DNA of 64,000 nt from Branchipolynoe longqiensis (GCA_030323885.1 CM059187.1:129165168-129229167), one strand, 5' to 3'; counted from the stretch's first letter, positions 33,559 through 44,689 are shown. Notes: generated from the sequence alone by a model not told the origin. Numbers and translations: made by a program.

Positions 33559-34112
33559 AATCAAATCAGTAACTTACACAGTTCACAATTGTCACTACCT
33601 AGCCTAGTTCTTAGCATTACTATTATAGGACAAGTAGTGTTAGCTCAGTTGCAGGATAATGTCAGTTGTCACTGAGGACTGCCCCACTGGGAGAGCAAAC
33701 CGTGACCTGATGCATTACTATTATAGGACAAGTAGTGTTAGCTCAGTTGCAGGATAATGTCAGTTGTCACTGAGGACTGCCCCACTGGGAGAGCAAACCG
33801 TGACCTGATGCATTACTATTATAGGACAAGTAGTGTTAGCTCAGTTGCAGGATAATGTCAGTTGTCACTGAGGACTGCCCCACTGGGAGAGCAAACCGTG
33901 ACCTGATATCTCACTCAGTCACATTATCCTGACACCGAACCAACTGCTCTTTGCCCTATCCTCATAATGCCAAGTGCCTGGCTAGGAAGTGACAAGCATC
34001 AATTTTGTGAGTCATTGGTTTGACTCGACCGAGAATTTGAAACTCCAGACCTTCCGCACGGGAGGGAGGGAGGCCTGCACTCTACCGGTGCGACCACCGA
34101 CGTGTCCGGTGT
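33559..34112. mobile_element. Fold-back SINE pair with triplicated junction
   Basis: A plus-strand SINE piece (33559-~33673: AGTAACTTACACAGT, CACTACCTAGCCTAG, GCTCAGTTGCAGGATAATGT) runs directly into a minus-strand piece (GCCCCACTGGGAGAGCAAAC...GACCTGATATCTCACTCAGT) that continues to a B-type head ending GTGTCCGG at 34111. The 98-base junction unit is present three times in tandem (33614, 33712, 33810). Confidence 0.85.
33614..33907. repeat. 98-bp x3 tandem repeat, apparently identical units
   Basis: GCATTACTATTATAGGAC starts each unit at 33614, 33712 and 33810. I find no difference among the three by eye. The unit spans the plus/minus SINE junction. Confidence 0.95.
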
Positions 34113-34540
34113 GTGTGCGGGCGCGGGGTGAGGGAGGGTGGGTCGGTGTGGGCGGTGGGGTGCTTTCCCCCCGAGGAGGCTCCCTGGGGTCCATGCGCCA
34201 CCTGGTGCGAGGCCCGTGCGGCGCGGCGCGCTCCCACGCCCACTTAGCGTCGTGTACCGGCACGCCGGTCATCATTTGATTTGAATGCCGGCGGTTGAAA
34301 GGATCAAAGATCAAAGGTGGCGGATCCGGATCCGGAAGGACTGGCGCACGTGTCGGGCCGTTTCTAGGCGACCTCCCCCCCTACCCCCCATACACCTCAG
34401 CCATCCCATAAACACCCCCCCCCCCCCACCCAATCCACCTCCACACCTCCCGGCACCCATTCACCACCGGCCTATGTGACAGTAGCAGTAGACTGTTACT
34501 CGCCGCACTCCGTCTTGGGCCCATCACCACATTCCATCTC
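34113..34540. other. GC-rich stretch, C-run
   Basis: CpG-rich to ~34330, CCCCCCCC near 34408-34421. No gene is supported. Confidence 0.4.
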
Positions 34541-35365
34541 ACTCCTGTCACTCCTGTCACCCCTGTCACCCCTGTCACCCCTGTCACCCCTGTCACCGCT
34601 GTCACCCCCTTTTCACTTCCTTTAGTTCTTCGTCTCACTCCTGTCACCCCTGTCACGCCTGCACCACTGTCACTGATGTATTGTCTCTACCCTTCTGGTT
34701 CTATACCCTGTCTCACCACCGTCACCACACCCCATCTTGTCTAGTTCTTCATCCGCTGTCACCCATGTCACCACCACCCTCTTGTCTTACCGGGCTACCC
34801 GTTCTGGTTCTACACCGTCTCGCCCCTGTCACTACACCCCCATCTTGTCTAGTTCCACACCCCCTGTCATAACTGTCACCACACTCTGTCTTCACTTTTC
34901 TTGTTCTACACCCTGTCTCACCTCTCTCACCACGCCTCCTTTCACCCCTGTCATCAAACCTCATCTTGTCTAGTTCTACACCTCCTGTTATACCCGTCAC
35001 AGCAACCTGTCTTACCGTTTCTGATTCTACACTCTGTCTCACATCTGTCACTAAACTTTGTCTTACCCCTGTCACCATCACTCGTCTCACCGCTGTCAGC
35101 ACATCTCAACTTGTCTAGTTCTACATCCCATCTAACCCCTGTCACCACACCCTATTTTACCCCTATCACCACACCTCGTCTCACCCCCGTCACTGCACCC
35201 CACTTGACTCTTTGTCACCAGAATTTCATCTTATCTACTTCTACTTTCCATCTCACCCATGTCACAACTCTACCCTCTTTTCACCCATGTCAGTAGACCC
35301 TCCCTTACCCCTGTCACCACAGTCCGTCTCACCCGTGTTTCCACCCCCTCTCACCTCTCTCACCA
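34541..35365. repeat. CACCCCTGTCACC minisatellite
   Basis: TGTCACCCC 9-mers are tight at 34556-34600, then loosen to ~24-30-base units of CTGTCACCACACCYYGTCT and TTCTACACCCTGTCTCACC over ~750 bases. Leu/Ser/Pro frames are repeat translations. Confidence 0.85.
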
Positions 35366-35825
35366 CCATCCCGCCCCACTGTTCACGAATACTGTGTACA
35401 TGTAGACATACCACTCAAGGCGCCTTTGGATAATTCGTGACGTTTGCCATATATCATAGTGTGTATAGCACGGTTGGGCATACAGTGCTACAAGCATGCA
35501 GACGCGAGTATATGACCTCCCCCCCCCCACCCCCATGGAGACACACTCGCGAACAAGCACACACACATGCAGACATATGTGTGTGTTTGTGTGTTAGCAT
35601 GTATATATATATATACTATATATATATTCTGTATAAGAATTATACAAGTATAATAACCCGGAATATCCCTCCTTTCCCCCATCACTTACTCAGTTCCATG
35701 GACTGATGGAGTCTGTCCTAGTCATCTACTGCTCCAGCCTCCCCACCCCCAGCTCCGATGGTGGCACCACCACCCCTGCACACTATAACTGCCACTCACT
35801 GTACCACTGAAAATATATACACATC
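35366..35825. other. Intergenic stretch
   Basis: Contains a C-run near 35519-35532, CACACACATG words and TATATATA at 35604-35628. No gene. Confidence 0.4.
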
Positions 35826-35826
35826 A

Positions 35827-36500
35827 ATCAATCAATCAATCAATAGTTCCATCCTCTAGTCGAGGGTTGGATGCAATGGTTCTCCACTTGTCCCGATGTT
35901 GTGCTGTTCTGATAGACTGTGAATAATTCAAGCCTGTCCACTGTGAAATATTTGTAAACATGATGTTCTTGGTCTCCCTCTCCCTCTGCTGCCATTCACC
36001 TTCCCTTCCAACAATGTACGGTATATTGAACTCTGACGAATGATGTGGCCAAAATAAATAAGTTTCTTTGTCTGTATAGTGGCAAACAAGCTTTTCTTAT
36101 TTTTAATTTTTCTGAGAACTTCTTTGTTGGTGATCTTCTTTGTCCATGATATTTTCATCATCCTTCGATAAGTCCACATCTCAAATGCTGCTAAACGTTT
36201 GTACATTTTCTTAGAGATTGTCCATGTCTCTGCCCCATACATTAGAGTAGACCACACATAACACTGAAGAATACGCTTCCTTGTTTGTATTAATATCTTA
36301 CTTGATGTTAACACTCTATACATTTTGGAGAATGTTGTTCGGGCTATTGTTATCCTTCTTTTAATTTCTTCCTCACATCTCCCATCATTTGTAATCTTTT
36401 GTCCGAGATATATGAATTCGGATACTTGTTCTATGTTTGTGCCATCTATGGTTATATTGACATTTATATTGATGCATTCAAGACGTATGTGTATATTCAA
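35827..36500 (-). pseudogene. Non-LTR retrotransposon reverse transcriptase, C-terminal fragment
   Basis: A minus-strand frame of ~190 codons (36500 to 35928) carries the region after the RT catalytic domain: EFIYLGQKITNDGRCEEEIK (Y-L-G strand and acidic helix), then YVWSTLMYGAETWTISKKM and FGHIIRQSS, all typical of the thumb/tail part of LINE reverse transcriptases. The catalytic fingers/palm with the xxDD box are missing, so the copy is 5'-truncated and cannot act. The first codon is not an ATG; the frame simply enters at the hairpin. Downstream, the plus-strand (AATC)n near 35825-35843 reads TTGATTGATTGATTG on the element strand, a short tetranucleotide tail. The clade is uncertain. Confidence is high that it is a LINE fragment. 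Confidence 0.85.
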
Positions 36501-36537
36501 AGATGAATATACACATACGTCTTGTATAATGCATCAA
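36469..36537. repeat. Near-perfect 31-bp hairpin at the LINE 5' break
   Basis: The left arm 36469-36499 and right arm 36504-36537 are complementary except for three extra bases in the right arm. The loop is AAGA. The arm contains AGACGTATGTGTATATTC. The right arm repeats, inverted, the last coding bases of the truncated LINE. Confidence 0.95.
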
Positions 36538-36610
36538 CTATCATATCTGAACCGTGATTTTGTTTAGAGCTAGTCTCCCCACCCCAAAACAAAGGCCACT
36601 CCTGTATAAG

Positions 36611-36808
36611 TATGTCAAACCAATGACTTCTCAAATTGAAAATTGTTCCTAGCTAGTCTTGCGCTCGGCATTAATACCATAGGACAAGGAGTGGTTAGGA
36701 CACTATCAGGATAATGTGACTGATGCCGAGTGTATGGCTAGGAAGCGACAAGTACCAATTTGTAAGTCATTAGTTTGACTCGACCAGGGTTCGAACATGT
36801 GGATTCAA
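36611..36808. mobile_element. Fold-back SINE pair
   Basis: Plus piece 36611-36722 (GTCAAACCAATGACTTCTCA, GCGCTCGGCATTAATACCAT, GGATAATGTGACTGA) joins a minus piece 36723-36808 (ATGCCGAGTGTATGGCTAGG, AAGCGACAAGTACCAATT, TTTGACTCGACCAGGGTTCG). The overlap gives inverted complementarity across the junction. The minus head is A-type. Confidence 0.85.
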
Positions 36809-37130
36809 ATCCCACGAACTACCATACAGTGTTTGTACCTAGGCAGAAATAAAAATCCTATTTTTGTGCAACCAAAATCTTAGTTGTCCTCCACTATTTA
36901 AATATGAAAAAAAAGACAAGCTGTCAGATAATTAACAATATATATTATGAATAAAGTAACTTATCTCGTTAGCATTCCAAAAGAATTCATGACATTAAAG
37001 TTATGTTTCGAACAAGAAATCTAAGCAAAATCCAACGGATTCAAAACAAACAAAAAAGCAATATAATCGAACATCTGAATTTATCCGACAAATACGTGAA
37101 CATCCGACAAAATTCACACACCCATGCGAA
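36809..37130. other. AT-rich unique stretch
   Basis: No gene or element is recognised. Confidence 0.4.
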
Positions 37131-37134
37131 CACT

Positions 37135-37204
37135 GATATATATATGTATATATATATATGCATATATATGTATATGCATATATATGTATATATATGTATA
37201 TGTC

Positions 37205-37243
<39 letters not shown>

Positions 37244-37266
37244 CACTTATATATACATATATATAC

Positions 37267-37305
<39 letters not shown>

Positions 37306-37779
37306 TGTAACCTACCCCTCCACCCCCGGGATGTGAGAGGCGGAGGAGGGAGGTTGTGCCACCCACTCCAGGTATTATTACATTCGACAACTATCCATAT
37401 ATATGTATATATATATATATGTAAGTATATGTATATATATGCATATATGTGTGTATATATTATGTATATGTATATATATGTGTATATATGTATATATATG
37501 TAAGTATATGTATATATATGTATATATATATGGGTGTATGTATATATGTATTTATATGTATGTGTGTATATGTGTATATATATAGATATGTATATATGTG
37601 TATATATGTGTATACATATGTATATATATATATTATATATGTATGTATATACACAGTATATATTATATATATATATGTATATAGTATATATGTATATATA
37701 TGAATATATGTTTATATATGTATATATGTGTACATATGTATATATGTATACATATGGATTATATATGTATATATGTGTG

Positions 37780-37815
<36 letters not shown>
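37135..37815. repeat. TATATATG / TATACATA block
   Basis: About 680 bases of (TA)n and TATATGTATA words, interrupted by a 65-base GC-rich insert at 37309-37375. Tyr/Ile frames are repeat translations. Confidence 0.95.
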
Positions 37816-37820
<5 letters not shown>

Positions 37821-38405
37821 TCAGAGGTGCAGAAGCATTGTGGGTAGGGGAACGCCTTCGTCATCATGCTCCTTTCCACAGTTAGTGCATTGGGGTTTGA
37901 AGACGCGAGGTAGACACTGAATCATTGATGAGGGGGAAACAAATGTTATTACGTTAGGCACGGCAAGGCTGGCAGGGGTGACCGGGTACACAGGAAAACA
38001 CTGTAACCGGGCTGAAATCTCACCTGGCAAGCAGGGCGTATCCAGCTGGACCCCTACTTACTGAAATGGCGTGTGACTGAGGTTACATTTGATTTAAACG
38101 TAACACACATTTTGTAGAACTGCAGTGGAGGATGAAAGTGATTAGAGCAGGTATATACAGGGTATATCTAAAAATTGTAATCAGGATGATAACGTTATAA
38201 ATATATATATATATATATATATGTTTTGAAAGTGAGCAGAGTGACAGCTGGCTCATGGTGTAGAGGAGGCGGGGAAGAGAGAATGCACACTCCGCAGTGA
38301 ATAACATGGACGTTAAGGTGGTTAGAGAGAAACATTAAGGGGCTTTTATATCCACATAAAAAATTACATAATATATATATCTATATATATGTGTATATAT
38401 GTGTA

Positions 38406-38467
<62 letters not shown>

Positions 38468-38752
38468 TACATTTCTTACAAACAGACAGATTCAAGCGGG
38501 CAGTCTGATTGTAGTAAATAAGACATTCCTAACAACTCTGAAGATGTTCATGTGGGCCCCCCCCCCCCCACCCCCCCCCCCCCCCAGACGGCGAGTGCGA
38601 ATATGTATGGTGAGACTGAGGTGTGCAAAAGGGAGTGGTTGCCCACCCACCCCTTCTCTTCTGAAACAACCCCCTCCCTCCAACCACCATCACCATATCC
38701 ACGCACCATCACCACACCATCATCACAGACCACCACCACCTATCGACTCATT
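37816..38752. other. Intergenic stretch with TA and C-runs
   Basis: (TA)n at 38198-38222 and 38384-38465, C-runs at 38557-38585. No gene is supported. Confidence 0.45.
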
Positions 38753-39094
38753 AGGTTGGTCGGTTGTTGGGAGTTTTACGTCCTGGCCACATCTAACGTC
38801 ATATCAGAACGGACACCGACTTGTGTCATGACAATGCACACTCATGGTGACTTTATAGTGCTGCCTCACTGATTTACCAGCCCACCAATACCCTGACCTG
38901 ATGATACCAACCCAGTCATATTATCCTGACGCTGAGCCAACCAGTCCTTGCCCTATCCTAATAATGCCGAGCGCCTGGCTGGGAAGCGACGAGTATCAAT
39001 TGTATAAGTCATTGATTTGACTCGACCGGGAATTGAACTCCCGACCTTCTGCACGGAAGTCCTGCGCTCTACCGATTCGGCCACCGCTTCCGGT
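38753..39094 (-). mobile_element. SINE, B-type head, full length
   Basis: AGGTTGGTCGGTTGTTGGGA, GTTTTACGTCCTGGCCACAT, CTCGACCGGGAATTGAACTC and CTACCGATTCGGCCACCGCT. Well preserved. Confidence 0.9.
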
Positions 39095-40680
39095 AGCCCC
39101 TTAGGAAGATGGGTGTAGGGACACCCCCTCACACACACACACACACCTCCACCCCCACCCCCCACACACAAGTTCTGTTGGTGCTTATCGGAGTGCCGAG
39201 GGGTCAGGCAGTACTGCGGTGACTAGTGGATCAGCAGATGGGTGAGGGGTCGCGGATCCAACCCCTGCGGCGACTGTTGGATTTATGAGTCTACGGGGGT
39301 CGGGGGTCGGTGGTCGGGGTTCGGGGGTCGGTACGACGAAGCGTCTCTGGTGCGTGGAAGAGATGTGTGTGTGTGTGTGTGCGGGGGGGGGGGTGTCAGT
39401 AAGGGATGTGGGTCTGTGAGACGTAGGATATCCGTCTTGGGGGTTAATTGGTGCGGGGCGGGGGGGGGGGGTAGGAGTGTTCATCATCTGGAGTTGGCTT
39501 CCAATCAGCAAGCGTATAGCATTGTACTGACTGTATGTTCCTACTCTTAGTTGAATCGGTCACAGGAGTCATGTACAGTAGTAGGCATTACCTGTGTATT
39601 CGGCGACCAATATTGTCAGAGAAACCCTGCTATACCTGGATCATTGTTCTATGTACAAAGTGTATGGATGATGGATGCTGTGTATGCGTATATTTGTAGG
39701 TGTGTATGTATGCATCTGTATGGGGATTTACATATGTACATGTATGTGTGTACATATATATATATATATGAAATCCAGTGCCGTAGTTACTTGCCCGGGC
39801 GGATTGGTGAGAAAAGCGCCCGGTGGTGGCGCTAGTAGTAGGCAACCGGGGCAAATCCGGGCAAGTCAACGATTGGACAATAGTAATATCGAAGTAACAT
39901 GATGGAATAATAATAATAATAAACTACTCCGCCTATTTATACATGCATAATAAATTATACGTACTATATATATATATGTAAGTAATATGTATGCATGTAA
40001 GTAATTACAAATGTATTTACATGTGTGCAGATGCATGTATGTGTGTACATATGTATATATGTATGTAAGTGATATCTATGTATGCAGGTAATTATGTATG
40101 TATGAACATGTGTGCATATATGCACATATGCATATATGTACCTATGTACATATATTTATATGTACAATATGCATATGCATGTATGTACATATGCAGATGT
40201 GTGCATGTGTGTAATATGTGCGTATATATATATATATATATATACATTTATGTATACTTGTATGTATGTACTTATGTGTGTACGTATGTATGTTCATACG
40301 TCCGCGTACACACCACACTGTTAGACATTTATCTGTGCTGGTATCTATCTCCACATGGTAACCCTCCATAAATCATGTCCGCCTGCTGATGACACTGGCG
40401 GCGGGTGCACATCGTTTTACTGCCCGGTGGGGAGTGGACCGGAAGTGCAGCCTGCATGGGGGAGTCACCGTACGACAGGTGCTGCAGCGCGCCGGGCACC
40501 CGTAATTTGACATCTTTGTGGCCAGCACGCACCCAAATACACGCCTAATTCACGCGGGCGGGCCGCCGGCGTACCAGCGGGTCACCGGCTAGTACAGGCA
40601 AACCAGTGGTAACACGGCGCTCTGGTATGTCAGTGTCAGCGAGGGTGTGCGCGAATTAGGTGCAACTGCACTGTTCATCA
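39095..40680. other. Intergenic stretch with TG/G-runs and ATGTATAC words
   Basis: (CA)n at 39130-39147, (TG)n into a G-run at 39365-39392, a G-run at 39460-39472, GGGGGTCGGTGG words at 39296-39335, TATATGTA words at 39690-39770 and 39965-40300, and a CpG-rich stretch at 40380-40660 that includes ACCGGAAGTGC (ETS-like). No gene is supported. Confidence 0.45.
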
Positions 40681-40685
40681 TATAT

Positions 40686-40687
<2 letters not shown>

Positions 40688-40758
<71 letters not shown>

Positions 40759-40855
40759 TATATATTATATCAGATGCATATATACAAGATATACATCTGA
40801 TATATATATATATATATCTATATATATCTTATATATATATATACATATATATACA
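40688..40855. repeat. (TA)n block
   Basis: TA arrays broken by CAGATGCATATATACAAG. A short inverted pair, TATCAGATG and CATCTGATA, lies inside. Confidence 0.9.
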
Positions 40856-41047
40856 CACTGAAACTTCTCTAGCCGATCAATTCCACAGATCGACCACTCC
40901 CCTATATTGATCGCTTTATTTGGGTCCCAACCGATCGCCCGTGCAATACCATTGTAATAGAAAAAAACCTCCTTAAACCGATCACCTCCCTAAATGAACC
41001 ATTTAATGTTGGTCACATGGTCGGTCGCTTAAGAGAGGGTTTACTGT
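40856..41047. mobile_element. CAGTAAAACC-ended MITE, copy 1
   Basis: The ends ACTGAAACTTCTCTAGCCGA and GGTCGCTTAAGAGAGGGTTT(ACTGT) are a diverged inverted pair. The interior has CCACAGATCGACCACTCCCC and ATCGCTTTATTTGGGTCCCA. TA sequence flanks it. Confidence 0.8.
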
Positions 41048-41055
41048 TATATATA

Positions 41056-41225
41056 ACATTAAAACCTCTGTAGCTAACTATGTCCACAGATCGACAAATG
41101 TCCTATATCGATAACTTTATTCGGGTTCCATTGCAACGATTTAAAAAATCCCTAAACCAACACCTCCCCACATGGACCATTTAAAGTCGGTCCCATAGTC
41201 GGCCGATTTAGAGAGGTTTTACTGT
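41056..41225. mobile_element. CAGTAAAACC-ended MITE, copy 2
   Basis: ATTAAAACCTCTGTAGCTAA to TTTAGAGAGGTTTTACTGT, in the same orientation as copy 1 and only nine bases after it. Shorter through internal loss. Confidence 0.8.
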
Positions 41226-41234
41226 TATATATAT

Positions 41235-41408
41235 AGAGTAAAACCTCTCTAAGCGACCACCTCCACAGATCGACCACTTCGCTATATCGACCGATTTATT
41301 TGGGTCCCAACAATACCATTGTAACCAACTTCTAACTCCCTTAACCGACCACCTCCCTAAATGGTCCACATAAAGTCATTCCCATGGTCGGTTGATTTAG
41401 AGAGATTT

Positions 41409-41412
<4 letters not shown>
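41235..41412. mobile_element. CAGTAAAACC-ended MITE, copy 3
   Basis: GAGTAAAACCTCTCTAAGCG to GATTTAGAGAGATTTTACTA, again in the same orientation. A (TA)n run (41413-41455) follows. Confidence 0.8.
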
Positions 41413-41455
<43 letters not shown>

Positions 41456-41456
<1 letters not shown>

Positions 41457-41778
41457 CGTGTATCCATTGGTTAGATTTAGGTAATTTAAGCCCTTTGGAG
41501 GAGTTCTCTGACTTAACATACAAGATGGGCTTACCTGAAAAATAGTGCTTACTTAGTTATATAGTTTGTGAATAGCGAAGTGCCTAGGACTTATTGCTTC
41601 TTTGAAGCTGGACTAATCATAGGGGTGGTGTAGGCCTACCTTTATGTGTGTGCGTGATGGATGTATGGTGCCCATCGTTCTGGACATCTTTCGCTAACGC
41701 TTAATATTAACAATTAGTGCGACAACAAGACCTAACGTGAGGTCTTTGGTGGTTTGAGCAAATCTGAAAGGCTAAGAC
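41456..41778. other. Unique stretch
   Basis: No gene or repeat is recognised. Confidence 0.4.
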
Positions 41779-41781
41779 TAA

Positions 41782-42045
41782 TGGCCGGTGCACACCTACC
41801 GTTTACGATTCGCGCACTAAAACTCGTGACTCGACCCGACCCGCTTAAAACTGAAAACGGGCCGATTCGTTTTTCGAATCGCGAATCGCAATCGTAAACG
41901 GCCGCTTTTAGCACTAAAAACTTAGTTTTATGCGCGAATCGCATGCATCTAGTGTGCTAGGGGGTCGCACACCTAACGATTTTTGGGCAGTTTTAGATCG
42001 TATACGGTAGGTGTGCGCAGAAAAACGGTAGGTGTGCACCGGCCA
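41782..42045. mobile_element. 264-bp MITE, TGGCCGGTGCACACC TIRs, TAA TSD
   Basis: The left end TGGCCGGTGCACACCTACCG and the reverse-complemented right end are identical over 23 bases. TAA flanks both sides (41779-41781, 42046-42048). A second inverted pair lies inside: CCGTTTACGATTCGCG against a diverged CGCGAATCGCAATCGTAAACGG complement. There is no coding capacity. The 3-base TAA target fits PIF-Harbinger. Confidence 0.85.
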
Positions 42046-42152
42046 TAAGAGTTAGAGTAAGAACACTGTAAAACATCTGTTGTTATTCCTGTAGTACCAC
42101 GAATGGTAGAATTTGTAAATCCATGTTATATGTACAGCGTTTTTGTTTATAA

Positions 42153-42325
42153 GGGTGCTACGTCCTCCGTCTAAGGTAACAGCCACCGACTTGTGACAGT
42201 GTGCGCTTATGCTTTATAGTGCTGCTCCATTGGGACACCATGTCGTTGGTATCTTATCCCACACTCAGTCAGAACATCGTGATACTGTGCGAACTAGTAT
42301 TGCCTAATCTTATTATGGCGTTGTA
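42153..42325 (-). mobile_element. Decayed SINE
   Basis: ACGTCCTCCGTCTAAGGTAA, CACCGACTTGTGACAGTGTG, TTTATAGTGCTGCTCCATTG and CACACTCAGTCAGAACATC; ends are indistinct. Confidence 0.65.
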
Positions 42326-42330
42326 TAACC

Positions 42331-42377
<47 letters not shown>

Positions 42378-42380
<3 letters not shown>

Positions 42381-42574
42381 GTAAAACCTATCTAATTCGA
42401 CCAACCATGGGACCGACTTTAAATGGTCCATTTAGGGATGTGGTTGGTTTAGGGGGGATTAAACAAAAATCAGTACAATGGTATTGTATGGGCAATCATT
42501 TTGGACACAAATAAAGCGATCAATATAGGGGAGTAGTCGATCTGTGGAGGTGGTCGGTTAGAGAGGTTTTACTA
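42378..42574. mobile_element. CAGTAAAACC-ended MITE, copy 4
   Basis: ACAGTAAAACCTATCTAATT to GGTTAGAGAGGTTTTACTAT, in opposite orientation to copies 1-3 (ACCATGGGACCGACTTTAAA comes first). Confidence 0.85.
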
Positions 42575-42917
42575 TATATGTATCCATGTATCCTGATTCG
42601 TGATATGTACTGTGTATGTACGTAGAAATAACACCGGAAGCAGCTTTTACACTACACTGTAAAATAAAGCTGGCATATATTATGTGAACGAACATAGTCA
42701 GATCTGTAATGCGACCGGAAGTTATCCACCTCCTACCTGTACATCCCATAATAGAGTGATAGAGTGGCGCCCACACAGCCAGCACACACAACACACACAC
42801 AGCTAACTCACCCACCCACACAGGCACTTATGTCACACTACATGCACGACACAGACGCGGAACTAGTGGGTGACGAAGGTGGGGGAGGGGGGGGGGGTGT
42901 CACTGATTTTGGGTGTC
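42575..42917. other. Unique stretch with CA and G-run
   Basis: CACACACAACACACACACAG at ~42782 and a G-run at 42880-42897. No gene is supported. Confidence 0.4.
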
Positions 42918-43616
42918 TGCCATGGTTTCGAGATAGATAAATTAGACTAATCGTTATAATCTATCTTAGTTTAGTTTTAAGTAACTTCTATTCCCTTGTG
43001 ACCAGACGGGATGGCCGAATGAGTTCGAGCGTCCGTCTCCAGTGTTGGTAGATCGTGGGGTCGTGGGTTCGAACCCTGGTCGAGTCAAACCAATGACTTA
43101 AAAATTGATGCTTGTCGCTTCCTAGCCTGGCGCTCGTCATTATTAGGATAGGACAAGGACTGCTGCTTGGTGCAGTGTCAGGATAATGTGACTGAGTGGG
43201 ATATCAGGTCATGGTCCTGGTAGCCTGGGCTTCCAGTGGGGAAGCACTATAAAGTCGCCATGAGTGCGCACCGTCTCACGTCAGTACCCGTCCTGATATG
43301 ACCTTAGATGTTGCTAGGACGTAAAACAACAACAAACAAAACAAATCTATTCCCTTGAAGATATTTTAAAAGAAAATATATATTAAATATACCAAATATA
43401 ATAAATTACGTTTGGCATGCACCTTGAAATGCCAGTTACTGCCAGTTACTGCCAGTTAGTGTCTAGACACCATCGACTTCAGTAATTGGGTTAATTACAT
43501 GAGTTAATATTATCTTCTGCGCACCAAGTTCCAAGTTGTATTTATAGGATCAAAGCTAAGTAAGTGGTCGTTTTTCAACAATGTTATGCTTTTGTCAGAT
43601 TATATAGTTTTAAGGA
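42918..43616 (-). mobile_element. GCATAGTCCGATG palindromic element split by a SINE
   Basis: 42918-42998 (TGGTTTCGAGATAGATAAAT, TAATCTATCTTAGTTTAG) and 43358-43616 (GACACCATCGACTTCAGTAA, GTCAGATTATATAGTTTTAA) together make one ~340-base minus-oriented copy. The SINE at 42999-43345 interrupts it with a 12-base TSD. Confidence 0.65.
42999..43345 (+). mobile_element. SINE, A-type head, intact with 12-bp TSD
   Basis: Head: GACCAGACGGGATGGCCGAA, GTTCGAGCGTCCGTCTCC, GGGTTCGAACCCTGGTCGAG. Body: ATTGATGCTTGTCGCTTCCT, GACTGAGTGGGATATCAGG, AAAGTCGCCATGAGTGCGCA. Tail: GTAAAACAACAACAAACAAA. TCTATTCCCTTG flanks both sides (42987-42998, 43346-43357). It is the best reference for this SINE in the window and shows it moved by target-primed reverse transcription, presumably with a partner LINE. 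Confidence 0.95.
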
Positions 43617-44168
43617 AGTTTATATAATCCCGTAGTTTTTATATTTCTGCCAGAAGTTTGATACATACAAAGCTAACTTACTTCACGTTGAAGTAACCTG
43701 GTAACGGTTATTTTTAAGGGTTGTTTTTGAAGGTATTGGAAGTCAAAATACTGGACTTAATTTCGGCATGCACATTTTTTGTATCTTGGTACATTAGTCG
43801 TTTAACCAGGGGAAATTTCAGTCGCAGACGACTGGTCTTCCTCATTACACTGCTCCTTTTCCTATCCTAGTAATGCTGAGTGTCTGGCTAGTAAGCGACA
43901 AGTATCAATTGTTAAGTCATTGGTTTGACTCGACCAGGATTCGAACCCACGATCTACCAACATGGGAGATGGACGCTCTAACTCATTCGGCCATCCTGTC
44001 TGGTTAGAACATTATGGTCTTCAGGTGTAGAAGTTTTTATTCGATTGATTTAGTATTTGTGACAGGTAGCATTACAATGAATGCACCCACAGTCTAATAG
44101 CATTATCTAAGTTGGGAGATATGTCGAAGCAATTGGTTTAGAAAATTACATGTTTTCATTGAATTATG
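43617..44168 (-). mobile_element. Probable second palindromic element with nested SINE
   Basis: The flanks of the SINE piece at 43858-44004 (GTTGAAGTAACCTGGTAACG before; CATTATCTAAGTTGGGAGAT and AATTGGTTTAGAAAATTACA after) resemble the interior of the palindromic family in order, but are strongly diverged. Confidence 0.35.
43858..44004 (-). mobile_element. SINE head part, A-type
   Basis: TTCCTATCCTAGTAATGCTG, GTTTGACTCGACCAGGATTC and AACTCATTCGGCCATCCTGT. Only the head-proximal half is present. Confidence 0.85.
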
Positions 44169-44170
44169 CA

Positions 44171-44277
44171 GCATGAAGTTGCATAGTCCGATGGTTTTGA
44201 GTTTCTGACATTTTCTCAGATAAATAAATACATTAGGCTGATCGGTATAATATATCTTACCTTAGTCTGAAGTAAGG
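44171..44277 (-). mobile_element. GCATAGTCCGATG element, truncated
   Basis: GAAGTTGCATAGTCCGATGG, TTTTCTCAGATAAATAAATA and CCTTAGTCTGAAGTAA, then cut off by a GGGGTGAGG array. Confidence 0.75.
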
Positions 44278-44465
44278 GGTGGGGGTGGGGGTGAGGAGGT
44301 GGGGTGGTGGTGATGTGGAGGGTGGGGGGGGGTGGGTGAGGGGTGGTGGTGAGGTGGAGGATGGGGGGGGGGTGAGCGGTGGGGGTGAGGTGGAGGGGGG
44401 GGTAGGGGTGAGGTGTGGGGGTGAGGTGTGGTGGTGAGGTGGAGGATGGGGGGTGGGTGTGGACG
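44278..44465. repeat. GGGGTGAGGTGGAGG minisatellite
   Basis: G-rich words GTGAGGTGGAGGATGGGGGG recur near 44349 and 44431 with variants between. Confidence 0.9.
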
Positions 44466-44689
44466 GGTGGAGGTGATGGCGTGGGCGGTTATAGTCAGCT
44501 ATACATGTACACAACGCATGAACCAACCGATGATATAGCTTGAAATTGTAGCGTTTTTTTACAACCGGTTGGAAATCACTGGGGCGTATCATGATTCAAC
44601 ACTTGGTTTGCTAGCCACGACCACCACAAGCACCGGGTGTGTGCAGGTTGGTAGTGTAAAATAACCATTACACATTATTTATATCAGGA

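Noticed and set aside
40500..40660. CpG-rich promoter with an ETS-like site
   Set aside because: A single ACCGGAAGTGC word without other promoter signals or a gene is not enough.
42999..43090. Functional tRNA gene
   Set aside because: The A- and B-box-like words belong to a SINE head followed by the SINE body, with TSDs around the whole unit.
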